DNA of 64,000 bases from Enterococcus cecorum (GCF_023221775.1 NZ_JAKUDS010000004.1:1-64000), one strand, 5' to 3'. Numbered from the stretch's first letter, positions 53,783 to 63,764 are shown. Notes: a model not told the origin generated them from the sequence alone. Numbers and translations are program-made.

Positions 53783-53850
53783 CCATAGTCATAGACAAAG
53801 TAAAGAGAATAGAGTAGAATGAAGGCAAAATTTTACAGGATGTGATTGTA

Positions 53851-54564
53851 ATGCGCCCTCTAATTGGACTAATTCCTTTATATGATGAAAAGTTAGAAAG
53901 TATATGGATGTTACCTGAATATCAAAAATTAATCGAACAGGCAGGTGGAATTCCAGTCATTTTACCTTTGACCACGGATGAAGAAATCCTCAATCAATTA
54001 TGTGAGCAGCTAGATGGTCTACTTTTAACCGGTGGCCATGATGTCAATCCCATACTTTATGGAGAAGAAAAAAATCCAGAATGCCAAGTGTTATGTGAAA
54101 TACGCGACAAGATGGAAATTTCTCTAATAAAGTTATTTTTAAAAACAGATAAACCTATTTTCGGGATTTGCCGTGGCTTACAAATCTTAAATGTGTATTT
54201 TGGTGGTTCGTTGTATCAAGATATCCCAACGCAATTTGCGACTGATTTAGTGCATAGTATGCCAAAACCATATGATCAAGGTATCCATCAGGTGACGCTT
54301 TTTGCCAATACACCTTTATTTGAGTTACTTCAAACAGGAGAATTAAGTGTGAATAGCCGACATCACCAAGCAATAAAAGACTTAGCACCTGATTTAGTTG
54401 CGATGGCTCAGGCAACGGATGGCTTGATTGAAGCGGTCTATCATCCTGATTATTCTTATGTTTGGGCTGTTCAGTGGCATCCTGAGCATATGTATCAATC
54501 AGACATAAGCAAGCAATTAGCACGGAAATTTATCCAAGCTTGTCGTGATAGAAAAAAACTATAG
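53851..54564 (+). CDS. Gamma-glutamyl-GABA hydrolase family protein (peptidase C26)
   Basis: A 237-residue class I glutamine amidotransferase-like enzyme. The nucleophile Cys is in FGICRGLQILN near 107-117 and the catalytic His is in WAVQWHPEHMY near 211. It probably hydrolyses gamma-glutamyl amides such as gamma-glutamyl-GABA. ATG 53851 is placed 10 bases after AGGA; a GTG nine bases upstream is too close. No PuuD-type operon partner is adjacent. Confidence 0.88.
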   Translation: MRPLIGLIPLYDEKLESIWMLPEYQKLIEQAGGIPVILPLTTDEEILNQLCEQLDGLLLTGGHDVNPILYGEEKNPECQVLCEIRDKMEISLIKLFLKTDKPIFGICRGLQILNVYFGGSLYQDIPTQFATDLVHSMPKPYDQGIHQVTLFANTPLFELLQTGELSVNSRHHQAIKDLAPDLVAMAQATDGLIEAVYHPDYSYVWAVQWHPEHMYQSDISKQLARKFIQACRDRKKL

Positions 54565-54579
54565 ATAATAGATATTACG

Positions 54580-54607
54580 TTGACATTTTGAATCGTTGTG
54601 CTATGAT
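54580..54607 (+). promoter_or_regulatory. Promoter of the metY-like gene
   Basis: TTGACA at 54580-54585 and TATGAT at 54602-54607, spacer 16. Confidence 0.65.
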
Positions 54608-54659
54608 TTAATCAAATTCTAATATTTTTTAGTAAATTTACATTTTTGGAGGGATTTTC

Positions 54660-56088
54660 ATGACACAACGCTTCGAAACCATTCAATTACACGGAGGACA
54701 TACCGTCGATAAAGAAACAGGAAGTCGGGCCGTACCGATTTATCAAACAACTTCTTATGTATTTGAAAATGCAGAACAAGCCGCTGCCCGCTTTGCTTTA
54801 GAAGAAGGCGGAAATATTTATACGCGTATTACCAACCCAACGACTAGTATTTTAGAAGAACGACTTGCTTTATTAGAAGGTGGTGTGGGAGCTTTAGCCA
54901 CAGCATCAGGCTCAAGTGCCATTAGCTATGCGATTCAAAATATTGCTAGTAGTGGCGATCATGTCGTATCAGCAAGTACCCTTTATGGTGGGACCTATAA
55001 CTTATTTGCAAATACTTTGCCTGAGTTTGGCATTACCACTACTTTTGTCAATGCCGAAAATCTTGAAGAAGTGAAAGCTGCCATTCAAGAAAATACCAAA
55101 GCTTTATTTATTGAGTCACTAGGTAATCCTGATATCAATGTGTTAGATGTTGAAGCGTTAAGTCAAATTGCCCACGAAGCAGGGATTCCATTAATTGTGG
55201 ATAATACTTTTGCGACGCCTTATTTGTTCAGACCTTTTGAACACGGTGCAGATATTACGGTTTACTCGGGGCTGACCCATTAGTCTCTAATAAAAAATGA
55301 GTATATAAATAATCCGAACGTTCATTGTTGATTTTATGAGTAATCAAGTTGAACATTCGGATTTTCTTTGTCTTTTATTAATTATTTATTTCATCATAAG
55401 GATTTCTTTTTTTAATTATCTTGCTAAAATACTTTTGGGTCAGCCCCATGGGGTTTCATTAGGTGGTGCAATTGTTGATTCCGGAAACTTTGACTGGACG
55501 AATGGTAAATTTGCAAAATTAGTCGATCCAGACCCTAGCTATCATGGCGTTTCTTGGACGCAAGCTGCTGGAAATGCCGCTTATATTACACGAGCACGCA
55601 CCATTTTACTACGAGACTTTGGTGCCGCAATTTCACCATTTAATGCTTGGACATTATTACTTGGTCTTGAAACCTTATCGCTTAGAATGGAACGTCATGT
55701 AGAAAATGCGCAAAAAGTTGCTGAATTTCTAGAAAACCATCCAAAAGTTGCTTGGGTGCATTATCCAACCTTAAAGAGTAGTCCATATTATGAATTGGCT
55801 CAAAAATATTTCCCTAAAGGAACAAGTTCAGTCTTTTCATTTGGCTTAAAAGCTGGTAAAGAAGCGAGCCAAAAATTATGTGGTTCAACCAAAATTTTCT
55901 CCTTATTAGCGAATGTGGGCGATGCGAAATCATTAATAATCCATCCTGCTTCTACAACACATTCACAATTAAATGAAGAAGATCTAAAAGCCGCAGGTAT
56001 TCAACCAGAAACCATTCGCATTTCCGTGGGAATTGAAAATGTGGAAGACTTAATTGAAGATTTATCTCAAGCGTTAGACCAAATTTAA
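54660..56088 (+). pseudogene. metY: O-acetylhomoserine sulfhydrylase (MetY) broken by the 180-bp element
   Basis: The first part (54660-55267) encodes 202 residues up to HGADITVYS. The second (55448-56088) starts HGVSLGGAIVDSG and runs to the end, 213 residues. Intact relatives have the PLP-lysine segment SLTKxxGGHG exactly at this point, so about seven codons including the catalytic Lys have been replaced by the element. The gene could not be repaired by simple excision. It would have made homocysteine from O-acetylhomoserine and sulfide. Its two halves have no other damage, so the loss looks recent. Confidence 0.9.
55268..55447. mobile_element. 180-bp miniature inverted-repeat element, copy 2
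   Basis: GGGGCTGACCC and GGGTCAGCCCC are perfect 11-bp terminal inverted repeats. The inner inverted repeat is AATCCGAACGTTCA...TGAACATTCGGATT. Length equals copy 1 at 30805-30984, with about 25-30 differences by eye. No duplicated target bases are seen; target DNA is lost instead. Confidence 0.92.
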
Positions 56089-56112
56089 AACGATCCATTT
56101 CGAAACAGAATC

Positions 56113-56157
56113 TCAAATGTTTAACAGATTTTTTTGTTAAATGTTTGAGATTTTTTT
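56113..56157 (+). terminator. Terminator after the metY remnant
   Basis: AATCTCAAATGTTTAACA and TGTTAAATGTTTGAGATT form a stem with two weak steps, followed by seven T. Confidence 0.8.
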
Positions 56158-56258
56158 GTTTACAGACGCTATTTAGTGATGAATTCGAATTTAATAGATA
56201 GAGGCTACTTATAAAGAGTATGGCAGCTTTTAGTTTAAATGAAAATGGAGTGATGGCG

Positions 56259-57188
56259 ATGTTCATTGAAGAGCTTTCTGATGAGGTCATAGCATTTGGC
56301 GTAAAAGAGCAGATGCAAGATATGTATTTGTACCTACAAGAGGAAAAAGGGGTGATTCAATTTAGAAAAAACCAACAGATTGCCTCGTTTAAAGAAATCA
56401 GTCCAGATATTGCACAGCAACTAATTACGAGATTCAAGTACTTAGGTGAGATGGATGTTGGCGAGCATCGAAGGGCACAATTAGGCGCAATAACCTATCC
56501 TTTAAATGAAGACAGACAGCGCTTAAGACTTTCGACTGTGGGAGATTATCGCGGAAATGAAAGTTTAGTGGTCCGATTTTTATACAATTTATCATTGGAT
56601 CATTTGCACTATTTTAGTTATGAGCAGTTCGAAACGATTATTAAACGTACCCAAGAGGCGGGGTTGTATTTGTTCAGCGGCCCAACTGGTTCAGGTAAGA
56701 CTACCTTGATGTATCAATTAGCCAAACAGATGAAAGGGCAAGTGATTACGATAGAAGATCCAGTAGAAATTGAGGAACCAACTTTTTTGCAACTTCAAAC
56801 GAATGATAAAATCAATCAAACTTATGATCAATTAATTAAGCTGTCTTTGCGTCACCGTCCAGATATTTTAATCATTGGCGAAATACGTGATGAAAAGACA
56901 GCCAAAGCCGCGATACGAGCCGCATTAACTGGCCATAAAGTCTTTGCGACGATTCACGCAAAAGGAGTGAGAGAAACAAGAAGTAGGATGATCGATTTAA
57001 TTGGTGAGACCAGTGAATTAGATAATTGTTTACAAGGAGTAATTTATCAAAAAATGTTAAGCGATGCCTCAGGACAGCCTGAAGTTGTTTTCGGATATGA
57101 ATTTTATGAGGAACCATCGATTTATTTACCATTTAGTGAAAGTTTGAAGCAATATCAGAGGTATTATGATGGAAACAAGGAAGGTTAG
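56259..57188 (+). CDS. comGA: ComGA, competence pilus ATPase
   Basis: A 309-residue GspE/PilB-type ATPase. Walker A is SGPTGSGKTT near 143-152, the Asp box and Walker B lie in PDILIIGEIRDEKTA near 200-214, and HAKGVRETRSR near 233 is the His box region. It powers assembly of the competence pilus that brings in DNA. Start ATG 56259 follows GGAG; other in-frame ATGs at 56220 and 56253 are less well placed. It overlaps comGB by 23 bases. A competence box is not clear; TTCGAATT near 56186 is a weak candidate. Confidence 0.92.
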   Translation: MFIEELSDEVIAFGVKEQMQDMYLYLQEEKGVIQFRKNQQIASFKEISPDIAQQLITRFKYLGEMDVGEHRRAQLGAITYPLNEDRQRLRLSTVGDYRGNESLVVRFLYNLSLDHLHYFSYEQFETIIKRTQEAGLYLFSGPTGSGKTTLMYQLAKQMKGQVITIEDPVEIEEPTFLQLQTNDKINQTYDQLIKLSLRHRPDILIIGEIRDEKTAKAAIRAALTGHKVFATIHAKGVRETRSRMIDLIGETSELDNCLQGVIYQKMLSDASGQPEVVFGYEFYEEPSIYLPFSESLKQYQRYYDGNKEG

Positions 57189-58179
57189 AGATCAACAAAA
57201 AAGATTCATTTATCTGATGTCTATTTATTTAGAAAATGGATTTTCTATGCAAAGTTGCCTTCAGTTAATCAAGCGTGGCAATCAGATTTCTGCAAATTAT
57301 CTACGGGAGATGACGGAACGATTGAACCAAGGTAAGGAATTAGCTGAAATTTTTCAAGCGTTACATTTTTCGCCACAGATTATTGCGCAAATACAGTTAG
57401 CGCAAATTCACGGGAATCTCCCCTTAACATTTAAAAGCATTAATCATCAAATGAAAATCCAACATGAGCGTCTTCAAAAAATGAAACAAATATTGGCTTA
57501 TCCTATGCTATTACTGGTATTTTTAGTAGGCATGTTTGTGATGATGCGCTTTTTACTATTGCCACAGTTTTTAGAAAGTGGAATGGTGAGTAAAGAGCAG
57601 TTGATGATTCGCCTTGTTTGGTTATCGCCCTATCTATTCTTGGCTCTTTTTATAGGAATTTGTGGAATCTATTTCTGGCAAAAAATTTTTTGGCAAAGAC
57701 TACCAGTTCTAAAAAAGGTACAGTTTTATAGCAAAATTCCTTTAGTAAAATCCTTTATTCAGCTTTATTTTACAAGTTATTTTGCCTCTGAATGGGGGCT
57801 TTTGTTGCAACAAGGCTTAGAATTAAAACAAATCATTCACTGTATGGAACGATTAGAACGGCATTCTTTCATGTATGAATTATCCCAAGATGTCGCCCAT
57901 AAACTCATGAGTGGGCTCACTTTGCAGCAGGCTTTGGCTAATGAATCTTTTTTTACACCTGAATTTACCCAGATTCTCTTTCAAGGAGAGGCTATTGGAG
58001 ATTTAGGCAAAGAGCTAACCATCTATAGTCGGTTGAGCTTGGAAAATTATCAACAAAAGCTTCAAACATGGATGCAATGGGTTCAGCCAGCAGTATTTCT
58101 TTTGGTAGCTATCTTAGTATTAGGAATGTATCTATCATTATTGATGCCGGTTTATAGCCAAATCGGACAGTTTAGTTAG
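57166..58179 (+). CDS. comGB: ComGB, competence pilus membrane platform
   Basis: A 337-residue GspF-type membrane protein. Two T2SSF domains are visible, with membrane helices near 110-135, 150-175 and 310-330. It anchors the pilus motor. The start lies inside comGA, so the genes are translationally coupled. Length is normal for ComGB. Confidence 0.88.
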   Translation: MMETRKVRDQQKRFIYLMSIYLENGFSMQSCLQLIKRGNQISANYLREMTERLNQGKELAEIFQALHFSPQIIAQIQLAQIHGNLPLTFKSINHQMKIQHERLQKMKQILAYPMLLLVFLVGMFVMMRFLLLPQFLESGMVSKEQLMIRLVWLSPYLFLALFIGICGIYFWQKIFWQRLPVLKKVQFYSKIPLVKSFIQLYFTSYFASEWGLLLQQGLELKQIIHCMERLERHSFMYELSQDVAHKLMSGLTLQQALANESFFTPEFTQILFQGEAIGDLGKELTIYSRLSLENYQQKLQTWMQWVQPAVFLLVAILVLGMYLSLLMPVYSQIGQFS

Positions 58180-58194
58180 AAAAGAGGAAATAAA

Positions 58195-58503
58195 ATGAGA
58201 AGAAAACAAATTAAAGCTTTTACCTTAATTGAAATGATTATTGTCCTATTTATTATTGGAATGTTGATGTTGATTTTTGTGCCGAATCTAACCAAAAAAG
58301 GAGAAGTTGCGAAAAGTAAATCAGATATAGCCATTGCTAAAGTCGTTCAACAAGAAGTGGAACTCTATAAGGCTGAGCACGGTAAAGCACCTGAAGACAT
58401 TGTCAAATTAGTGGGAAAAGATAGAGCGAAAATCTACGAAGCACATAAAGCGGAAGTCCAAGATGAATTTACCTCTACTTCAGCTTCTGGAGACGCGAAA
58501 TGA
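58195..58503 (+). CDS. comGC: ComGC, major competence pseudopilin
   Basis: A 102-residue prepilin. The N-terminus is MRRKQIKAFTLIEMIIVLF: the prepilin peptidase (ComC) cleaves before Phe in the A-FTLIE motif, Glu at mature position 5. A hydrophobic helix follows. It forms the shaft of the transformation pilus. The stop overlaps the comGD start by four bases. Confidence 0.93.
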   Translation: MRRKQIKAFTLIEMIIVLFIIGMLMLIFVPNLTKKGEVAKSKSDIAIAKVVQQEVELYKAEHGKAPEDIVKLVGKDRAKIYEAHKAEVQDEFTSTSASGDAK

Positions 58504-58937
58504 AACATCCAGCTTTTACTTTAGTGGAGATGCTATTGGTCTTATTTATTTTGACTACCTTAGCTAGTTTAGGCGTGCAGGGGTATCAGGGAATGCAAAC
58601 AGCCATGGAGCGCGAGCATTTTTTTCGTAAATTTGAAAGTAATGTCTATTTAGCAATTGAGAGCGCGATGACAACCAATGATTGGACGAATATTAATGTT
58701 GGGACTGATAGTTTGAGCATAACGATTCCGAACCACTTTTCAAAATCACTCGTTCAAAAGTTACCGCCAGATCTTTCAATTTCGTCCTCTAATCACATAA
58801 TCTATTTTAAAAAAGCAACGGCGAACTATGCTCCAACGGCTAAGATTATTTTTACAGATAAGCACTATAAAAAAAGGATTACCTATCAATTTTATTTTGG
58901 AAGTGGTCGATATGAAAAGTCAATTAGCCAACTTTAA
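58500..58937 (+). CDS. comGD: ComGD, minor competence pseudopilin
   Basis: A 145-residue prepilin-like protein with a processing site in KHPAFTLVEMLLVLF and a hydrophobic helix. The rest is a beta-rich globular domain. It is a minor pilin or initiation subunit. Coupled to comGC by a four-base overlap. Confidence 0.88.
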   Translation: MKHPAFTLVEMLLVLFILTTLASLGVQGYQGMQTAMEREHFFRKFESNVYLAIESAMTTNDWTNINVGTDSLSITIPNHFSKSLVQKLPPDLSISSSNHIIYFKKATANYAPTAKIIFTDKHYKKRITYQFYFGSGRYEKSISQL

Positions 58938-59181
58938 AGCAAAAGGCTATATTCTATTAGAGAGTCTCTTTAGTTTGTTGCTGTTTACCACGTGTGGCTT
59001 GCTGTTATTTAGTACGGCTGTTTATTACTATCAAACATTAAAACAGGAAGAACAACAAATAGATGAATTACGACAAGCTTATGAAATATTATATCTCAAG
59101 GTCAATCATCAGCAATACTCAGACAACCAATATTCTTATGATGTTCAAGGAAAAAAGCAGGTGATAAGAATTGAAGACTAA
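58912..59181 (+). CDS. comGE: ComGE, minor competence pseudopilin
   Basis: An 89-residue protein. The prepilin region is KAKGYILLESLFSLLLF, where Glu is kept after a YILL variant of the FTLIE motif. ATG 58912 follows GGAAGTGG and overlaps comGD by 26 bases; the upstream in-frame start at 58828 would add a non-pilin leader and is unlikely. Small size fits ComGE. Confidence 0.78.
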   Translation: MKSQLANFKAKGYILLESLFSLLLFTTCGLLLFSTAVYYYQTLKQEEQQIDELRQAYEILYLKVNHQQYSDNQYSYDVQGKKQVIRIED

Positions 59182-59626
59182 ACCAGCCTTTACGTTATAT
59201 GAGTGTTTGATTGCTTTAATGATTATTAGTTTAGTTTTGTTATTAATGAATCAAGTATTAAGTGGATATCGCAAATTAGATAAAAAGATGACTTTCCAAA
59301 CAACACAAAATTTTCAGTTGTCCCTCATTCAACTTGAACATCAATTAGCGGATTATGAATGTATAAAGATTGAGCCGAGTCGAGTAGTCTTTCAAAGTAA
59401 AATACCTGATTCGAAAAAAGCCGATTTCTATCCAAAGGCAATTTTGAAGTTAAGTACATCGAATTCTTTAAATTTATCGATAAATAATGGAAATCAGCCG
59501 ATATTAAAAAATGTAGTGGCAATTAGATTTTCTGAGGATCAAGGTTTTGCTCAGATGAAGGTAAGTTTTGTAGAAGGAACGGAGAAAGATGCGCATATTT
59601 TATTACCACCCAAAAAAGCCGATTAA
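59171..59626 (+). CDS. comGF: ComGF, minor competence pseudopilin
   Basis: A 151-residue prepilin-like protein. It begins KTKPAFTLYECLIALMIISL, with Glu at the expected place and a membrane helix after it. TTG 59171 overlaps comGE by 11 bases. The remaining domain is beta-rich, as in ComGF. No deletion is seen. Confidence 0.85.
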   Translation: MKTKPAFTLYECLIALMIISLVLLLMNQVLSGYRKLDKKMTFQTTQNFQLSLIQLEHQLADYECIKIEPSRVVFQSKIPDSKKADFYPKAILKLSTSNSLNLSINNGNQPILKNVVAIRFSEDQGFAQMKVSFVEGTEKDAHILLPPKKAD

Positions 59627-59984
59627 AGCAGGGGTCTTCATGATTGTTTTAAGTTTACTATTTGTCCTAAGTTTTGGACTAGTTATGCTTTCTGAGAGTT
59701 TTCATCACCAACAAATTGCTAATCAAGATGTGTCGCATTACTATCAGAGGCAAATCATGAAGCAATTAATGATGGTAGACTACAGACGAAATCCAGAAAA
59801 ATATACCACTTCTGGGACGGTAAATTTTAATATTGGACAAATTCAGTACCAAAAAACAACTACTTCGATGTCGCTTTTGATTTATTTAAAGACGGATTCT
59901 ATGAAAATAAAAGATTCATTTGCAATTGAAAATGAATCGTCTGAAAAAAATAAAACAATTGAAAATCCATCATCAAAACCTTGA
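59589..59984 (+). CDS. comGG: ComGG, last competence pseudopilin gene
   Basis: A 131-residue protein with one N-terminal helix (about 17-35, AGVFMIVLSLLFVLSFGLVML) but no clean prepilin Glu motif, which is typical of ComGG. It overlaps comGF by 38 bases. It completes an intact seven-gene comG operon, which suggests that the organism can, or recently could, take up DNA. Confidence 0.75.
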   Translation: MRIFYYHPKKPIKAGVFMIVLSLLFVLSFGLVMLSESFHHQQIANQDVSHYYQRQIMKQLMMVDYRRNPEKYTTSGTVNFNIGQIQYQKTTTSMSLLIYLKTDSMKIKDSFAIENESSEKNKTIENPSSKP

Positions 59985-60036
59985 TAAAATAGCTTTGTTA
60001 TATAATTCTCAAATTAATACAGTTCATTAAAACTAT

Positions 60037-60073
60037 TCGTTTGGAAATGAAAAGAATATTTCCAAACGATTTT
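60037..60073 (+). terminator. Terminator after comGG
   Basis: TCGTTTGGAAAT at 60037-60048 pairs perfectly with ATTTCCAAACGA at 60058-60069, followed by TTTT. Confidence 0.85.
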
Positions 60074-60205
60074 ATTGATTTTTCAACATTTTCAAAGATT
60101 ATTTCAACAAATGTTATAAAAGAAAGCGATTGAAAAATATCACAAATTGAGATAAAATTAAACAGACAATGAAGTTGTTATAAATTATATAATGGAGTTG
60201 AAAAG

Positions 60206-61216
60206 ATGTTTCCGGAAAAAATCGAAGAACGGTTTTATACGCATTTGCAGGCCATTCAAATCTTGCAAAAAGCTTTAGAATCTTCATTTTTAGATGCTTA
60301 TATTGAACACGTTGAGAATATCAATGATCAATATAAAATCAGAGTTATCGAAGGGGTTCCCAATCAAGAAAGCATTGATCAATTAACTCCTTTATATGAA
60401 CAGTTAAAAGCGGATGAGTTTACTGCTGAAGAAAAACGTAAAATCAGTCAGCTCTTACTATTAAAGGGAGCACAGACTGAACAGCTTCAAGCCAATCACC
60501 AATTGACGCCTGATGGGATAGGTTTTCTATTTGTTTATTTGATTGAACAACTTTATGCCAATCAAAAAACTGATTTGAAAATGCTTGATTTAACTGCTGG
60601 AATGGGGAATTTACTCTTTACAGTGGTGAATAATTTGGCCCTAGCAAACTATCAACCGACTGCAATTGGAGTGGATAATGATGAAACACTTTTAGCCGTG
60701 GCTGCAGCGAATAGTCAATGGTTTGAAACAGAAGTAACTTTATTCCATCAAGATGGCTTGCAAGATTTACTGATTGAGCCAGTTGATGTGGCTTTTGGCG
60801 ATGTTCCAGTAGGCTATTATCCAATTGATGAGAAGGCTAAAGAATTTATTGTACATGCCGAAGATGAACATACTTATGCTCATCACTTACTGATTGAACA
60901 GGCGATGAAGTATGTCAAAGAAGATGGCTTTGGAATCTTCTTAATGCCTAGTCAATTCTTGGAAAGTCCTCAAAGCGCTAACTTCAAGAAGCTGTTACAA
61001 GAGAAAGTTTATTTGCAAGGGATTATTCAATTACCGGATGATTTATTTAGAAATGAACGCTCTAAAAAAAGTATCATCTTGCTACAAAACCGTGGATCAA
61101 AGGCAAAACAAGTGAGTGAGGTTCTACTTGCTCGTTTGCAAACGTTAAAACAACCAGAAAAAGTTGCTGAATTCTTTAAAGAGTTTGCACAATGGAAAGA
61201 AACATATTTAAATTAG
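60206..61216 (+). CDS. YtxK-type class I SAM methyltransferase
   Basis: A 336-residue methyltransferase-like protein. Motif I is LDLTAGMGNLLF near 129-140. GDVPVGYYP near 197 takes the place of the NPPY catalytic motif of adenine methylases, as in YtxK. Its partner and target are unknown; I do not see an endonuclease gene, so it is not a restriction system. The comG - methyltransferase - ackA order is conserved in Bacilli. GGAGTTG precedes the start. Confidence 0.88.
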   Translation: MFPEKIEERFYTHLQAIQILQKALESSFLDAYIEHVENINDQYKIRVIEGVPNQESIDQLTPLYEQLKADEFTAEEKRKISQLLLLKGAQTEQLQANHQLTPDGIGFLFVYLIEQLYANQKTDLKMLDLTAGMGNLLFTVVNNLALANYQPTAIGVDNDETLLAVAAANSQWFETEVTLFHQDGLQDLLIEPVDVAFGDVPVGYYPIDEKAKEFIVHAEDEHTYAHHLLIEQAMKYVKEDGFGIFLMPSQFLESPQSANFKKLLQEKVYLQGIIQLPDDLFRNERSKKSIILLQNRGSKAKQVSEVLLARLQTLKQPEKVAEFFKEFAQWKETYLN

Positions 61217-61246
61217 GTAATTTACAAAAGATTAGAGGTCGATATT

Positions 61247-62446
61247 ATGTCAAAAACTATTTCAATTAACGCTGGAAGTTCAAGTTTAAAATGGCAATTA
61301 TATTTAATGCCTGAAGAAAAAGTCGTTGCAAAAGGCTTGGTAGAACGTATTGGTTTACCTAATTCAATTTTCACAATCAAATATGGTGAAGGTGAAAAAT
61401 TTGAATTAGTCCAAGACATTGAAAATCATGAAATTGCCGTTCAAATGTTAATGGACCAATTAATTGAATTAGGAATTTTAGCAAGCTATGACGAAATCAC
61501 AGGGGTTGGTCATCGTATTGTGCATGGTGGTGAATATTATAGCGAATCAGTGGTCATTGATGATGAAGTCGTAGAAAAAATTGAAGAATGTGCTGCTTTT
61601 GCGCCATTACACAATCCAGCTCACGTTATGGGGATTCGTGCATTCCGTAAATTATTACCAGGCGTGATTAATGTAGCGGTATTTGATACAGCTTTCCATG
61701 CGAATATGCCTGAGTTTGCTTATCTATACAGTTTACCAATGGAATACTATGACAAATACAAAGTCCGCAAATATGGTGCACATGGTACAAGCCATCGTTA
61801 TGTAGCTCATCGTGCAGCTGAAGTCTTAGGCAAGCCAATTGAAGAATTAAAATTAATTACCTGTCATTTAGGAAATGGCGCTTCAGTTACAGCGGTTGAT
61901 GGCGGACGTTCAGTAGATACGTCAATGGGATTCACCCCACTTGCAGGTGTGACCATGGGTACTCGTTCTGGAGACATTGACCCAGCTGTGTTACCTTATT
62001 TAATGAAAAAATTAGATATCGATATCGATGAAATGTTGACAATCTTAAATAAAAAATCTGGTTTACTTGGTTTAAGTGGAATCTCAAGTGATATGCGTGA
62101 TATCGAAGCAAATCTAGGCAAACCTCAAATCGACTTAACTTACAATGTATTTACAGATCGTGTACGTAAATATATTGCTTCATACGTTGCAGTAATGAAC
62201 GGGGTAGATGCAATTATCTTCACTGCTGGTATCGGTGAAAATGATGCCCATGTTCGTAGCGAAATCATTAAAGGGATGAGCTGGTTTGGTTGCGAAATCG
62301 ACCCAGAACAAAACAAAAAACGTGGCGAAGAATTAGTCATCTCAACACCTGAATCTAAAGTTAAAGTTTTAGTGATTCCAACGGATGAAGAATTAATGAT
62401 TGCTCGTGACGTGGAACGCCTAAAAGCAGAAACTGAAAAAGCATAA
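61247..62446 (+). CDS. ackA: Acetate kinase
   Basis: A 399-residue ASKHA kinase that makes ATP and acetate from acetyl phosphate. It starts [28 protein letters not shown] near 86, HNPAH near 122 and [10 protein letters not shown] near 206-215 with Arg in TRSGDIDP near 239 are the active-site blocks. The FTAGIGEND motif lies near 325-333. Single ackA copy in the window. It follows the methyltransferase gene by 30 bp and likely shares part of its transcript. Confidence 0.96.
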   Translation: MSKTISINAGSSSLKWQLYLMPEEKVVAKGLVERIGLPNSIFTIKYGEGEKFELVQDIENHEIAVQMLMDQLIELGILASYDEITGVGHRIVHGGEYYSESVVIDDEVVEKIEECAAFAPLHNPAHVMGIRAFRKLLPGVINVAVFDTAFHANMPEFAYLYSLPMEYYDKYKVRKYGAHGTSHRYVAHRAAEVLGKPIEELKLITCHLGNGASVTAVDGGRSVDTSMGFTPLAGVTMGTRSGDIDPAVLPYLMKKLDIDIDEMLTILNKKSGLLGLSGISSDMRDIEANLGKPQIDLTYNVFTDRVRKYIASYVAVMNGVDAIIFTAGIGENDAHVRSEIIKGMSWFGCEIDPEQNKKRGEELVISTPESKVKVLVIPTDEELMIARDVERLKAETEKA

Positions 62447-62451
62447 AATCT

Positions 62452-62488
62452 AGAACGCCTGGCTTTTCATGAGTCAGGTGTTTTTTTG
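62452..62488 (+). terminator. Terminator after ackA
   Basis: ACGCCTG pairs with CAGGTGT, followed by seven T. Confidence 0.75.
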
Positions 62489-62610
62489 ACATATAATACA
62501 AAATGAAAGAGATATTTTGAACATTATGACCAAAATTTACTAAAATTTGTTGACGCTTACAATATTAGGTATAAAATTGGAAGTGTAATCTAAAAAAAGC
62601 AGGTGAAGCT

Positions 62611-63600
62611 ATGTTAACTGTCAAACAAACACAAGATAAAAATTTTGAAACAGTCTATGAATTAACAAACTCAAAGGGCTTAAAGGTTTTAACCAGTCCT
62701 TTTGGGGCACGTTTATTAGCTATTCAAGTTCCATTAAAAGAAGGATATCGCGATATTGTTGCAGCACCTAAAAATTTGGCGTTGCAAAAAGAAATGCGTT
62801 ATTTTGGTGCAACGATTGGACCAGTTGCGGGAAGAATTACAAATGGTACCTTTGAAATCGATGGTCAAACGTTCCAAACAGAAAAAAATAATAATGGTCA
62901 TACCTTACATTCTGGCGATAATGGTTTTGATACCAAGGACTGGTTGGCGGAAACATTTGAACAAGAAGGAAAAGTAGGTGTCATTTACAGTTTGGTACAT
63001 CCTGATGGGGCAGACGGATTTCCAGGGAATGTGCAAGCAACAGTGATTTACTCCTTAGATGAAGAGGATAATTTGAAAATGACTTATGAAGCGAAAACGG
63101 ATAAAGCTACATTGTATAATCCAACCTGTCATGGATATTATAATTTAACTGGTAGTGAAGCCAATCAAGTTAACGGTCATTTATTGCAAGTTGGCGCTGA
63201 GAAGAAAGCTACGACGAATCCAGATGTCACAACGACGGGGGAATTTACCCAAGTATTAGGGACAAAATTTGACTTTAGAAACTTAAAAGAAATTGGCGAA
63301 ACCACACTTGATGATCCATTTGTTCTTCATCATGAAGATGATTATGACTTGACGATTACCAGTCCAGATCAAGCAGTAAGGATGCAAATCAAAACCGATT
63401 CTGATGCGATTATTCTTTATATTACAGGTACCCATGAAGAAGGTACACCGATGAAAAATGGCACAATGGTTGCACGTGGCTCTATTGCGATTGAACCTCA
63501 AGGCATCCCTGGTGCAGAAAAATTCAGTCAATATGGTTCCATTCGATTGCAACCAGAAGATACGTTCCATTCTGAAACCACTTATCATATTGAATATTAA
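62611..63600 (+). CDS. galM: Aldose 1-epimerase (galactose mutarotase)
   Basis: A 329-residue mutarotase. Key blocks are ATIGPVAGRITNG near 70-82, HTLHSGDNGFD near 96-106 (first His), and PTCHGYYNLTG near 170-180 (second His), with a Glu near 295 in IEPQGIPG. It interconverts alpha and beta sugars. No gal operon is adjacent. The start is preceded by CAGGTGAAG. Confidence 0.92.
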   Translation: MLTVKQTQDKNFETVYELTNSKGLKVLTSPFGARLLAIQVPLKEGYRDIVAAPKNLALQKEMRYFGATIGPVAGRITNGTFEIDGQTFQTEKNNNGHTLHSGDNGFDTKDWLAETFEQEGKVGVIYSLVHPDGADGFPGNVQATVIYSLDEEDNLKMTYEAKTDKATLYNPTCHGYYNLTGSEANQVNGHLLQVGAEKKATTNPDVTTTGEFTQVLGTKFDFRNLKEIGETTLDDPFVLHHEDDYDLTITSPDQAVRMQIKTDSDAIILYITGTHEEGTPMKNGTMVARGSIAIEPQGIPGAEKFSQYGSIRLQPEDTFHSETTYHIEY

Positions 63601-63603
63601 TTC

Positions 63604-63640
63604 GATGACTCCTTATTTCACAAGATAAGGGGTCTTTTTT
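63604..63640 (+). terminator. Terminator after the mutarotase gene
   Basis: GACTCCTTAT and ATAAGGGGTC form a stem with one G-T step, followed by seven T. Confidence 0.8.
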
Positions 63641-63680
63641 TGTTTGTGATTAAAAAAATGAATCAGTATAAAAGATTTTT

Positions 63681-63709
63681 TTGACGAAGATAAGAAAAAT
63701 GGGTATAGT
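63681..63709 (+). promoter_or_regulatory. Promoter of the ECF S-component gene
   Basis: TTGACG at 63681-63686 and TATAGT at 63704-63709, spacer 17. A hairpin AGTGGTGAT/ATTATCACT follows at 63711-63735. No FMN riboswitch is visible. Confidence 0.6.
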
Positions 63710-63764
63710 AAAGTGGTGATATTTTCATTATCACTAAAATGAAATCGAATAAAAGGAGAAACAA

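Noticed and set aside
55336-56088. Reading frame giving a membrane-like N-terminus fused to a Cys/Met enzyme
   Set aside because: The N-terminus is again element sequence. The C-terminal part is the broken metY gene.
63640-63764. FMN riboswitch before the ECF S-component gene
   Set aside because: The RFN core sequence is not present. Only a simple hairpin and a promoter are seen.
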